Source: Bacillota bacterium
Lineage (GTDB): Bacteria > Bacillota > Clostridia > Lachnospirales > Lachnospiraceae
Assembly: GCA_023409535.1 (NCBI GenBank)
Contig: JAEYGZ010000013.1
Coordinates: 189,966 to 253,965, forward strand
Reading direction: 5' to 3'
DNA: 64,000 nucleotides
Below, one piece after another: positions 17,296 through 25,718 of this stretch (its first letter is position 1; each line of letters opens with the position of its first letter). The notes under the pieces were generated by a model. It was not told the DNA's origin and made no database searches. It worked only from the letters and a program-made list of their open reading frames with translations. A program made the position numbers and the translations under genes.

Positions 17296-18667
17296 AATAG
17301 ATGAAATTCTTAAAACGGCACTCTCTCCGTCGAAATACCCTTCAGAACAATTAAACGAAAAAATTAATAATCGTATGAAGGAGAGTGGCAAAATGAAAAG
17401 AATAAATAGAAATTTGGCGATTGCAGCGGCAATCATTCTTGGTTTGCTGATCGTACCTGCCTCAGCCTATGCGGCTTACCGGTATTTATTACCGAAAGAG
17501 GCGGCAGTCATCATGGAGGATGAAAAGCTTGGGAAGGCATTTGAAGAGAAGGGTGAGAATGTATTAGAGACAGTATCGGACGGCGCTTATAAAGTAACCT
17601 ATCTGGGCAAGGTGTCGGGTGAGTCGATCAGTGAACGGACCGGCTCGGCCTGGGAGCTCCATCCGGAGAGAACCTATATTGCGGTGGCAGTTGAGAAAAT
17701 TGACCAAACTGCAATGACCTATGAAGATAATTTGTTTATCTCTCCCCTGATCCAGGGACTGCAGCCATGGAATTACAATATTGCTTCGATGAACGGCAGC
17801 TATATGGAGAAATTCATCGACGGTGTTCTATACCGGATCATCGAATGTGATAATATAGAGATATTTGCCGATAAGAAGCTGTATCTTGCCGTATCCGATA
17901 CGGTATTCTTCAGTAAGGACGCATTTTCCTATGATGAGGAGACCGGCCTGATATCGGAGAATCCTGCTTATGAAGGAACGAATGTATTGTTTCCCATCGA
18001 GCTGGATGCTTCCAAGGCGGATCCGGCAAAGGTTAAGGAATACCTGGAACAGCTGGAGAAAGAGTGGAATCCCGAACCGGCTTCGGAGGGGAGCGCGGAG
18101 GAGAAGCAGGAAACGAATTCAAGAATCCAGCAGGAGACCTTTATTGATGATGAGAACAAACTGACCTTCCGAATTCCGGATTATAATGACTATGCGGAGT
18201 GGGGCGGCTCTTCCTGGTGGAGCGGTGAGGAATATTCCGAAATGGTACTTCGCTTCCGGTTTATGGTGGAGGGAGATGGAATAGATTCACTTACCTATAC
18301 CCTGAACCGGGGCGAGCTGGGTTACTTTCCGCGAAATAAACGCGAGGAATGGAAAACATACGATACTCCGTATACCATTTCTTATGACGACCAGGAGGGG
18401 ATTGATTACACCTATCAGCTGAAGTTCAAGGCCGGGTTTACTGACTACGGATATGATAAGGAATATATTGCCGGGCTTGGCGTTAAGGATATCGAGGAAA
18501 GAGATAAGATACAATACAATGTATTAAATGAAGAGATTGCAGCAACGGCTCTGAACCTGGATATCAGGATGAAAGACGGGCGAACCGTTACAAAAACCCT
18601 GACCTTTCAAAATGTATTGGCGGAGGAAGAAAACAGCAGTGTCTGGATTGCTATATCGGTAGAGTAG
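17288..18667 (+). CDS. Membrane-anchored anti-sigma-like protein (DUF4179/DUF5643-like)
   Basis: 459 residues. A short cytoplasmic N-terminus (MNEIDEILKTALSPSKYPSEQ) would hold the sigma factor, one helix (NLAIAAAIILGLLIVPASAYAAY, about 42-64) crosses the membrane, and about 390 residues lie outside as beta-rich domains. This matches clostridial anti-sigma partners with DUF4179-like ectodomains; the domain name is by resemblance only. GGAGGTGCAAGG precedes ATG 17288. The large ectodomain probably senses envelope stress or a ligand. Confidence 0.75.
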   Translation: MNEIDEILKTALSPSKYPSEQLNEKINNRMKESGKMKRINRNLAIAAAIILGLLIVPASAYAAYRYLLPKEAAVIMEDEKLGKAFEEKGENVLETVSDGAYKVTYLGKVSGESISERTGSAWELHPERTYIAVAVEKIDQTAMTYEDNLFISPLIQGLQPWNYNIASMNGSYMEKFIDGVLYRIIECDNIEIFADKKLYLAVSDTVFFSKDAFSYDEETGLISENPAYEGTNVLFPIELDASKADPAKVKEYLEQLEKEWNPEPASEGSAEEKQETNSRIQQETFIDDENKLTFRIPDYNDYAEWGGSSWWSGEEYSEMVLRFRFMVEGDGIDSLTYTLNRGELGYFPRNKREEWKTYDTPYTISYDDQEGIDYTYQLKFKAGFTDYGYDKEYIAGLGVKDIEERDKIQYNVLNEEIAATALNLDIRMKDGRTVTKTLTFQNVLAEEENSSVWIAISVE

Positions 18668-18681
18668 AATATTAGCAACTG

Positions 18682-19773
18682 TCATATTAGCTTACCTGTG
18701 GATTCTCTTATAATTAATTCGGGTGTAATTACCTTATGCCATTGCTCTCTGCCGGCTTTTCCGCGGAGAATGTCCAGCAGCAGGTTTGCGGCAAGCCGGC
18801 CCAGCTCTTCCTTGGGATGATGGACAGAGGAGAGGGGTACCTGACTGTTCACTGCGATAAAGGAATCATCGTATCCGACGATTGCAATATCCTCGGGGAC
18901 TTTGATCCCCATCGTGGTCAGCTCCTGATAGACGACATGTGCGATCTGATCATTATAGCTGATAATGCCGTCAATTTTGACTCCTTTCCCCAATAGCTCC
19001 CGAAGGGCGAAGGCCGGCTTTGTTTTACGATCCTCGGTATGATAGGTTATAACATGATCCGGATCATAAGGGATACCGGCTTCGGCCAGAGCAAGACTAT
19101 ATCCTTTGTGTCTTTCTATTCCCTGATAATCATCAATTTTAAAAATACCAAGGAGATCTTTTCTCCCCGTTTTCAACAGGTGCCTGGTCGCAAGACAGGC
19201 ACCGTATTTTTCGTCCAGTACCACATAGGGTTTATGGGACAGCTGCCGGTAAATTCCCTGAATAAAAACATATGGAATATTATATTGATCCAATTTCTCA
19301 TAAAGGTATATATTCCGGTTTATGATATCACTCCTGCTGGGCTCGATGATGAGCCCGTCTATATTTTTTGAAAGAATATCCTCCAGGCATTTTGCTTCGG
19401 CACTCTGGCTGTTTCCGGTATTCTTTAAGATGATACTGTAGCCATTCCTTGATAACACCTCATCGACGCCGCGGATGACATGAGGAAAGATATAGTCGGA
19501 GATATAGGTGGTGATTACGCCGATATTATGGGAGGCTCCCTCAAAGCGGGTTCGCTCCGTACAAAAGGTACCCTTCCCGTGAACACTGGCCAGGTACCCC
19601 TGACCGATCAGCTCTGAGATTGCCTTGCGCACCGTATGGCGGCTCACGTTATACCGGACACATAGTTTATTCTCAGAAGTGATTTGATCGCCGGCTTTTA
19701 TTTTACCGCTGATGATATCCCTTTGTATGTCTTCCATGATAAGGGAATATTTTGTATGTGCGTTTTGCTTCAT
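18682..19773 (-). CDS. araR: Arabinose-type repressor AraR (GntR HTH with LacI-type effector domain)
   Basis: 363-residue repressor. Residues ~8-75 form a GntR winged helix (IISGKIKAGDQITSENKLCVRYNVSRHTVRKAISELIGQGYL, then GKGTF). Residues ~90-363 are a LacI-like periplasmic-binding fold ending in the LLLDILRG and LIIREST region. This combination is characteristic of AraR. CAT 19771-19773 with GGAGGA (complement of 19781-19786) at seven bases sets the start. It is divergent from araA, and a palindromic operator lies between, so it should repress the arabinose genes and itself until arabinose binds. Confidence 0.9.
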   Translation of the reverse strand: MKQNAHTKYSLIMEDIQRDIISGKIKAGDQITSENKLCVRYNVSRHTVRKAISELIGQGYLASVHGKGTFCTERTRFEGASHNIGVITTYISDYIFPHVIRGVDEVLSRNGYSIILKNTGNSQSAEAKCLEDILSKNIDGLIIEPSRSDIINRNIYLYEKLDQYNIPYVFIQGIYRQLSHKPYVVLDEKYGACLATRHLLKTGRKDLLGIFKIDDYQGIERHKGYSLALAEAGIPYDPDHVITYHTEDRKTKPAFALRELLGKGVKIDGIISYNDQIAHVVYQELTTMGIKVPEDIAIVGYDDSFIAVNSQVPLSSVHHPKEELGRLAANLLLDILRGKAGREQWHKVITPELIIRESTGKLI

Positions 19774-19824
19774 TAGACGATCCTCCAAACCTTCACTATT
19801 AAAAAAAGTATAACATGAAAAAAA

Positions 19825-19866
19825 CAAGTTGTATACTTGAGCGTACAAGTATTAGCATTTTATATA
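19825..19866 (+). promoter_or_regulatory. AraR operator and araA promoter
   Basis: ATACTTG (19833-19839), six bases, CAAGTAT (19846-19852) is a perfect inverted repeat resembling AraR boxes. An overlapping CAAGT/ACTTG repeat covers 19825-19839. A rightward promoter TTGAGC (19837-19842), 17 bases, TTATAT (from 19860) overlaps it, and a leftward -10 TATACT (complement of 19807-19812) serves araR. A 9-base hairpin (19889-19897 with 19910-19918) sits in the araA leader. Confidence 0.75.
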
Positions 19867-19972
19867 TAGAATAAAATTACATGGAGCCAGTGTGAAAGTA
19901 AAAGATAATTTTCACACTTATTGGTATGATTCGCAGGCAAAGTTTGCAGGCTTTGCAGAAAGGATGGTTAGG

Positions 19973-21460
19973 ATGAAAGCATACAAGTTTTGGTTTTGTA
20001 CGGGATCACAGGATTTATACGGCGAGGAGTGTCTGGAAGATGTTGCGAAACACTCACAGATCATTGTTGAGGAGCTGAATAAATCAAAGCTTTTGCCCTT
20101 TGAGGTGGTATGGAAGCCCACGTTAATTACGAATGAGTTAATCCGTAAGACCTTTAATGAAGCAAATACGGACGAGGATTGTGCCGGCGTCATTACCTGG
20201 ATGCATACCTTTTCCCCGGCGAAATCCTGGATCTTAGGACTGCAGGAATACAGAAAGCCTCTGATGCATTTGCATACCCAGTTTAATATGGAGATTCCCT
20301 ACGATACCATTGACATGGACTTTATGAATGAGAATCAGTCAGCCCATGGCGACAGAGAGTACGGGCATATGGTAACCCGCATGGGAATAGAGCGTAAGGT
20401 TATCGTGGGTCATTGGAGCGATGCAAAGGTTCAGGGAAAGATTGCCTCCTGGATGAGAACGGCCATCGGCATTATGGAAAGCAGCCATGTCCGCGTTCTG
20501 AGAGTGGCTGACAATATGAGAAATGTTGCTGTGACTGAGGGGGATAAGGTGGAGGCCCAGGTGAAATTCGGCTGGGAGATCGATGCTTATCCTATCGCTG
20601 AGATCGCAGAAGCAGTGGATGCGGTTTCCGCAGCGGATACGAACGCTTTGGTTGAGGAATATTATTCAAAATATGATATTGTCACAGACGGCAGAGATGC
20701 GGTAGAATTAAAGAAGCATATAGCGGTTCAGGCCCAGATAGAAATCGGATTTGAGCGCTTCTTAAAAGAAAAGAATTATAATGCCATTGTAACACACTTT
20801 GGGGATCTTGGAGTATTAAAGCAGCTTCCGGGACTTGCCATTCAGCGTTTGATGGAAAAGGGATACGGTTTTGGCGGGGAAGGTGATTGGAAGACAGCAG
20901 CCATGCTGCGTATTATGAAGCTGATGACAGCGGGTATGCCTGGCGCGAAGGGTACCTCCTTCATGGAGGATTATACCTATAATCTGGTGCCCGGTAAGGA
21001 AGGTATTCTTCAGGCTCATATGCTGGAGGTATGCCCTACTGTTGCGGACGGTCCCATCAGTATTCGTGTCAATCCTCTGTCCATGGGTAACCGGGAAGAT
21101 CCGGCAAGGCTGGTATTTACCTCCAAGATAGGACCCGGAGTAGCAACCTCCCTGGTGGATCTTGGTAACCGTTTCCGCCTGATTATCAATGCGGTGGATT
21201 GTAAGAAGGTTGAAAAGCCGATGCCGAACCTGCCGGTAGCAACTGCCTTCTGGACACCCCAGCCGGATCTGGCAACCGGTGCCGAGGCATGGATTCTGGC
21301 CGGCGGTGCGCATCATACCGCCTTCTCCTATGACCTGACTGTGGAGCAGATGGAGGACTGGGCAGCGGCTATGGGAATTGAAGCAGTTGTGATCGATCAT
21401 GCAACCACAATTAGAACTCTTAAGAATGAACTCAGATGGAATTCCGTTGCGTTCAAATAA
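19973..21460 (+). CDS. araA: L-arabinose isomerase
   Basis: Converts L-arabinose to L-ribulose (Mn-dependent, cytoplasmic), first step of arabinose use. About 495 residues, the normal length. The start KAYKFWFCTGSQDLYGEE is typical of the family; a conserved FGGEGDWKTAAMLR segment, FMEDYTYNL, AHMLEVCPTV and GGAHHTAFS carry the Glu/His metal ligands. ATG 19973 has AGAAAGG about eight bases upstream; an in-frame GTG at 19892 falls in a leader hairpin. It is followed by araD and a kinase, forming a pathway operon repressed by AraR. Confidence 0.95.
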   Translation: MKAYKFWFCTGSQDLYGEECLEDVAKHSQIIVEELNKSKLLPFEVVWKPTLITNELIRKTFNEANTDEDCAGVITWMHTFSPAKSWILGLQEYRKPLMHLHTQFNMEIPYDTIDMDFMNENQSAHGDREYGHMVTRMGIERKVIVGHWSDAKVQGKIASWMRTAIGIMESSHVRVLRVADNMRNVAVTEGDKVEAQVKFGWEIDAYPIAEIAEAVDAVSAADTNALVEEYYSKYDIVTDGRDAVELKKHIAVQAQIEIGFERFLKEKNYNAIVTHFGDLGVLKQLPGLAIQRLMEKGYGFGGEGDWKTAAMLRIMKLMTAGMPGAKGTSFMEDYTYNLVPGKEGILQAHMLEVCPTVADGPISIRVNPLSMGNREDPARLVFTSKIGPGVATSLVDLGNRFRLIINAVDCKKVEKPMPNLPVATAFWTPQPDLATGAEAWILAGGAHHTAFSYDLTVEQMEDWAAAMGIEAVVIDHATTIRTLKNELRWNSVAFK

Positions 21461-21502
21461 ATGGAGTAAAAAATGATAGGAAATGAGGGATCAGGAGAAG
21501 AG

Positions 21503-22198
21503 ATGCTGGAACAATTAAAGGAAATTGTATATCAGGCAAATATGGAGCTGCCCAGGCGCGGTTTGATAACTTATACCTGGGGAAATGTCAGCGGCATTGA
21601 CCGGACGGGAGGATATCTTGTCATCAAGCCCAGCGGGGTGGATTATGAGAGTATGAAGCCGGAGGATATGGTCGTTGTTGACCTTCAGGGGAACCGGATC
21701 GAAGGAAGCTATAAACCATCCTCCGATACCGCCACACATATTGAGCTGTATAAAAGGTATCCTGAGCTGGGCGGTATCGTTCATACCCACTCCACCTGGG
21801 CAACCTCCTGGGCTCAGGCAGGCAGAAGCATTCCACTGTACGGAACGACCCATGCGGATTATTTCTATGGGCCGATTCCTTGTGCCAGAAGCCTGACAGA
21901 GGAGGAAATTCAGGGAGAGTATGAGAAGAATACCGGCTTGGTGATCATCGAGACCTTAACGAACAATCATATCTCGCCCATGAGTATGCCGGGAATTCTA
22001 TGCTCGAATCACGGACCGTTTACCTGGGGGAAGGACGCCTTCGAAGCCGTGCATAATGCGGTAGTATTGGAGGAAGTGGCAAAAATGGCTTGCTATTCGG
22101 AATTAATTAATCCCAATGTGCAGCCTGCACCGAAAGCGATTGCCGATAAACACTATCTGAGGAAGCATGGGAAGAATGCTTATTACGGACAGAATTGA
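21503..22198 (+). CDS. araD: L-ribulose-5-phosphate 4-epimerase
   Basis: Class II aldolase-fold enzyme converting L-ribulose 5-phosphate to D-xylulose 5-phosphate. From ATG 21503 it is 231 residues, the usual size. Motifs: TYTWGNVSGID near the N-terminus, KPSGVDYESM, zinc ligands in HTHSTWATSWAQAG, and GTTHADYFYGPIP. Two starts are possible: ATG 21473 with GGAG, or ATG 21503 with AGGAG at 21493-21497; family length favours the second. It lies between araA and the kinase. Confidence 0.93.
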   Translation: MLEQLKEIVYQANMELPRRGLITYTWGNVSGIDRTGGYLVIKPSGVDYESMKPEDMVVVDLQGNRIEGSYKPSSDTATHIELYKRYPELGGIVHTHSTWATSWAQAGRSIPLYGTTHADYFYGPIPCARSLTEEEIQGEYEKNTGLVIIETLTNNHISPMSMPGILCSNHGPFTWGKDAFEAVHNAVVLEEVAKMACYSELINPNVQPAPKAIADKHYLRKHGKNAYYGQN

Positions 22199-22250
22199 GG
22201 TTACCGTCGAATAAGAAGGAGTAAATGAATCTATTATGGGGGATGAAAAC

Positions 22251-23858
22251 ATGAGTCTTTCAGTAAATGAAGTGAAAAATGCGATTCAGGAAGGAAGAAC
22301 AGTTCTTGGTATTGAATTTGGTTCTACTCGGATTAAAGCGGTTCTGATTGGTGAAGATCATTCAACCATAGCGTCGGGGAGCCATGATTGGGAAAACAGC
22401 TATATGGATAATCTCTGGACCTATCGCCTGGAGGAAATATGGGCAGGGTTGCAGGACAGCTATCAAAAGATGAAAGAGGATGTAAAGCGGCAGTATGGCA
22501 TAACACTGCAAACCATGGGAGCAATCGGATTCAGCGGTATGATGCATGGGTATATGGCATTTGACAAGGCTGGGAAGCTTTTGGTGCCCTTCCGTACCTG
22601 GCGTAATAATATTACCGAACAGGCCTCCAAAAAGCTGACAGAACTATTCCGGTATAATATTCCCCAAAGGTGGAGTATTGCACATCTTTATCAGGCTGTT
22701 TTAAATGAAGAAAAGCATATTTCAGACATTGCCTTTCTGACTACCCTGGCAGGATATGTCCACTGGAAGCTGACAGGACAAAAGGTCTTAGGTGTAGGGG
22801 AAGCCTCCGGAGTATTTCCCATTGATCTGGATACGAAACAATTCAATCATCATATGATTGAGTTGTTTGATGACATGATTGATACAAAGCGGCTCCCATG
22901 GAAGCTTGAGGAAATCCTTCCAAAGGTTTTGGCGGCGGGTGAGAATGCCGGTATACTTACGCCGGAGGGAGCAAAGCTTCTGGATATTACCGGGGATTTA
23001 CAGCCGGGTATTCCCTTATGTCCGCCGGAGGGTGATGCAGGAACGGGTATGGTCGCAACCAACAGCGTGGCAAAGCGAACCGGTAATGTGTCTGCCGGCA
23101 CATCGGTATTTGCAATGATCGTACTGGAAAAGGAATTGTCAAAGGTGTACGAAGAGATCGACCTCGTAACAACACCAACCGGCAATCTGGTGGCTATGGC
23201 TCATTCCAATAATTGTACCTCAGACTTAAATGCCTGGGTCGGGTTGTTCGATGAGTTTGCAAAGGCTTTGGGGGTGGAGGTTGATGCTAATCGATTATTT
23301 GGTATGCTTTATCATCTGGCCCTTCAGGGAGATCAGGATTGCGGCGGGTTACTGTCATACGGTTATCTCTCCGGTGAACATATCACGGGCTTCGAGGAGG
23401 GACGGCCCTTGTTTGTACGTTCTTCGGACAGCAAATTCACTCTGGCTAATTTTATGCGTATGCATTTATTCACGGCCCTTGGCGCGCTCAAAATCGGTCT
23501 GGACATCCTTCTGAAACAGGAGGGGGTTCAGCTGGATGAAATTCTCGGCCATGGCGGATTATTTAAAACCAAAGAGGTAGGACAGAAGATTATGGCAGCA
23601 GCGGTCGGTGTTCCGGTGACGGTCATGGAAACTGCCGGAGAAGGCGGAGCTTGGGGAATTGCACTGCTTGCATCCTATTTGGTGAATAAGACGGAGTATG
23701 AAACCTTGGAAGAGTATCTTAGTAATAGAGTATTTATTGATAAGGTGGGGATTAAAATGGCTCCCGACCCGAAGGACACAGAAGGGTTTGAGCAATATAT
23801 GAAGCGTTATAAAAACGGACTCGCAATAGAAAGAGCTGCAGTAGAGCATCTAAAATAG
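22251..23858 (+). CDS. FGGY-family carbohydrate kinase, probable L-ribulokinase
   Basis: About 535 residues. N-terminal ATPase lobe with VLGIEFGSTRIKAVLIG, then GFSGMMHGYMAFD, GDAGTGMVATNSVAKRTGNVSAGTS in the middle, and the C-terminal adenosine motif ETAGEGGAWGIALLAS. Position after araA and araD makes it the enzyme phosphorylating L-ribulose, though it does not read like classical AraB and could be called xylulokinase by homology. ATG 22251 has GGGGGA seven bases upstream; ATG 22236 is possible. A nine-codon frame (22225-22254) overlaps the start as ATGA. Confidence 0.88.
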   Translation: MSLSVNEVKNAIQEGRTVLGIEFGSTRIKAVLIGEDHSTIASGSHDWENSYMDNLWTYRLEEIWAGLQDSYQKMKEDVKRQYGITLQTMGAIGFSGMMHGYMAFDKAGKLLVPFRTWRNNITEQASKKLTELFRYNIPQRWSIAHLYQAVLNEEKHISDIAFLTTLAGYVHWKLTGQKVLGVGEASGVFPIDLDTKQFNHHMIELFDDMIDTKRLPWKLEEILPKVLAAGENAGILTPEGAKLLDITGDLQPGIPLCPPEGDAGTGMVATNSVAKRTGNVSAGTSVFAMIVLEKELSKVYEEIDLVTTPTGNLVAMAHSNNCTSDLNAWVGLFDEFAKALGVEVDANRLFGMLYHLALQGDQDCGGLLSYGYLSGEHITGFEEGRPLFVRSSDSKFTLANFMRMHLFTALGALKIGLDILLKQEGVQLDEILGHGGLFKTKEVGQKIMAAAVGVPVTVMETAGEGGAWGIALLASYLVNKTEYETLEEYLSNRVFIDKVGIKMAPDPKDTEGFEQYMKRYKNGLAIERAAVEHLK

Positions 23859-24018
23859 ATGTATGATTTTCAAAAAAGCCGATAACTATGTCGATTGACA
23901 TAAAAGTATGTCAATATAAGCATATTAAAACCGAGTAAATACGTATATTCTTAATTTCTTTGACGAAGAATTGTGTCAAAATATATTGACATAACTTTTC
24001 GTCAAAGTCGTATTTTGA
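23859..24018. repeat. Cluster of TTGACATAA-type inverted repeats
   Basis: ATTGACATA (23894-23902) and TATGTCAAT (23907-23915) form a perfect hairpin. CTTTGACGAA (23958-23967) pairs with TTCGTCAAAG (23998-24007), and inside it TGTCAA (23974-23979) faces TTGACA (23986-23991). A further TTGACATAA is at 24015-24023. This makes five copies of the octamer, in both orientations, within 130 bases. No gene is visible in this stretch. It may be a recombination or transposon-end remnant. Confidence 0.6.
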
Positions 24019-24360
24019 CATAAAGCCTATGTAAGTGCCCCAGGAAATCTAACTCATAGTGGAGTACCGCCTTTTCAAGGTACTTGCGCAGTTCACCCAT
24101 GGAGATCGGGTGATCCAGGGAATGGACCAGCACAGTTTCCGTTCGGAGCATCTGTTATTTTATCCGAAGGCGTTCCTATGTATCCAGATAGTACTATCCG
24201 TAATACTTTTACTATTTTAGATACTGGTGACTATGGTTTTGTCCTTACTCCCCATTTCATTGATGTATGGCAGGGAACTGATACTACAGGAGGGCCAATT
24301 TACAACTGGTGTAGGAATACTTTTTCAAAAAGAAAAAGTGACATTACTTTTATCTGGTAG
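24019..24360 (+). pseudogene. 5'-truncated fragment of a 3D-domain-like protein
   Basis: An open frame from a TGA at 24016 to the stop at 24360 (113 codons) has no start codon before ATG 24178 and no RBS. It reads GTCAVHPWRSGDPG, FPFGASVIL, ILDTGDYGF and then FIDVWQG, in the order of the 3D double-psi barrel domain (Asp-rich, lytic-transglycosylase-like). The start of the protein is missing, and the repeat cluster lies where it should be. The domain match is by eye and moderate. Confidence 0.45.
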
Positions 24361-24381
24361 ATTATTTTGAATTTTAATTCA

Positions 24382-24423
24382 AATAAGCTTGTTTATAGCC
24401 ATCCTGCTATAAACAAGCTTATT
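24382..24423. terminator. Perfect 18-base inverted repeat, probable bidirectional terminator
   Basis: AATAAGCTTGTTTATAGC (24382-24399) pairs exactly with 24406-24423 around a 6-base loop (CATCCT). It lies between the truncated 3D-like frame and the convergent DUF3888 gene. There is no long T-run, so activity as a terminator is likely but not certain. Confidence 0.7.
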
Positions 24424-24440
24424 GCAGTAAAATTAAGCAT

Positions 24441-24874
24441 TCACTGTAAATATAAATCCTTATAACGCTCTGTTAATGGATAATCTTTTACATGTTCGAA
24501 ATTCACTAATTCTTGAATTCCAGGGTATGAAAGTTCTATTGAAATTATGTCTCTACCTACCGTTATGTGTGGTCCCAAAAATGGTGTAACTTCAATTTTG
24601 ATAATAAAATTCATTGTCCGATAGCCATTGGGACGTTCAATATTCAAAATTTTTATTGTAGAAATATCATAGCCTGGTGTTTCACTAAAAGTATTTTTAT
24701 AATGGTCGGCAACCGCTTTATTAATTGTTGGAGCAAGAGCAGTAATGATAACATCCTGATACAATATATCCTGTGGCTCTTCTTCAACTTGCTTTGCCAT
24801 GGAATTAACAATTGAAGTTCTTAATGTGATGACAACTACAATTAAAATAAATGCAGTTAGAATTTTTTTTTCAT
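24441..24874 (-). CDS. Secreted DUF3888 family protein, frameshifted in a poly-A run
   Basis: The C-terminal 119 residues (from ATG 24800) carry the DUF3888 pattern: ALAPTINKAVADHY, ILNIERPNGYRT, VTPFLGPHITVG and FEHVKDY. Upstream, ATG 24872-24874 follows AAGGAG at proper spacing and opens MKKK; a tenth A in the nine-A run (complement of 24863-24871) would continue it into ILTAFILIVVVITL, a signal peptide fused in frame to the domain. As read, the run is one base short. The gene may be broken, phase-variable or rescued by slippage. The function of DUF3888 is unknown. Confidence 0.7.
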
Positions 24875-25051
24875 AGATTCACTCCTTTTCAATGTTTCCC
24901 TTCATGTAGTATACTAAAACAGAATGAGAAATATTCATCGTTATAATGTGAATAGGCTCACATCTTAACTTTATAATTGTACCATATAAAGATAAATTTT
25001 ATTGAAATAGCTCTGGTTCTTTATTAAGAATTCAGAATTTTATTACGTTTT

Positions 25052-25264
25052 TTGGAATTAATTTTAAGGAGATCATGTTCAGAAGATATTCCATATAGTT
25101 ATTATTTAAAAAGTGATCAACATGGTTATAAATGTGCCTGTGGAAATAAACTTTTTAATAAAGATATTGTAAAGGCCATACAGACATGGAACGAATATGA
25201 TTTCAATTTCATACCCTCACTTTTAGTAAATATAAAGAAGAAAAGGCCTACTATATCTCAATGA
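25052..25264 (+). CDS. Small ORF with zinc-ribbon-like C-terminal motif
   Basis: 70 codons from a TTG start. GYKCACGNKL followed by IVKAIQTWNEY resembles the second half of Lar-type restriction-alleviation zinc ribbons, where a Cys pair precedes an AIxxWN motif. The first Cys pair is absent. AAGGAG near 25066 fits an ATG in another frame that closes at once, so the gene may be frameshifted. A second small frame (25261-25467, unrecognised) overlaps its stop as ATGA. Coding is doubtful. Confidence 0.3.
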   Translation: MELILRRSCSEDIPYSYYLKSDQHGYKCACGNKLFNKDIVKAIQTWNEYDFNFIPSLLVNIKKKRPTISQ

Positions 25265-25467
25265 ACGTATTACAAAACCTCACTGATACCATAAGTGCTA
25301 GCGGTGAAAAAACATTACGTAAAATGTCACTTAATAGACTGGACAGCAGTAATATTAAATCATATTCGAGCATACATCAATCTGAATATTTTATTGGAAA
25401 TGATACTTCTCTTTATAATAGAGGCCTTATTGTACCGATTTATTGTATAAAGAATCACTCAAAATAG

Positions 25468-25718
25468 TAAAACATTATGTAAAAAAGCATTATAGAATCA
25501 GGTCATCTTTTGAAGCACTTACGAACTGTTCTTCCTGGATCATTTTACTGGCTACAGGGTCGGTCTCTTTTATATTCTGCCAAGAAAATAGGAGGCTATG
25601 CTGACTTTCGTGAGTTCAGATATCATGTGGGGATTGATAATCCAGGCTGAAAAGAGTAATATTATGAGATGGAATAATATTACCTGAACAGGTTCAGGGA
25701 GCATTGGAGGTACTGCGG
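25468..25718 (+). pseudogene. Unrecognised gene fragment before the MBL hydrolase
   Basis: A frame at 25483-25650 with no start codon reads SGHLLKHLRTVLPGSFYWLQ, then LLYSAKKIGGYADF and FRYHVGIDNPG. The amino-acid make-up looks protein-like, but no family was recognised and the 5' part is missing. With the fragments at 24.0 and 25.05 kb it supports this stretch being a site of gene decay. GGAGG at 25706-25710 belongs to the next gene. Confidence 0.3.

Noticed and set aside
24002..24151. Minus-strand 49-codon frame (starts MLRTETVLVH) in the scar region
   Set aside because: No RBS, no recognised family, and it is antisense to the longer plus-strand frame that carries a 3D-domain-like pattern.
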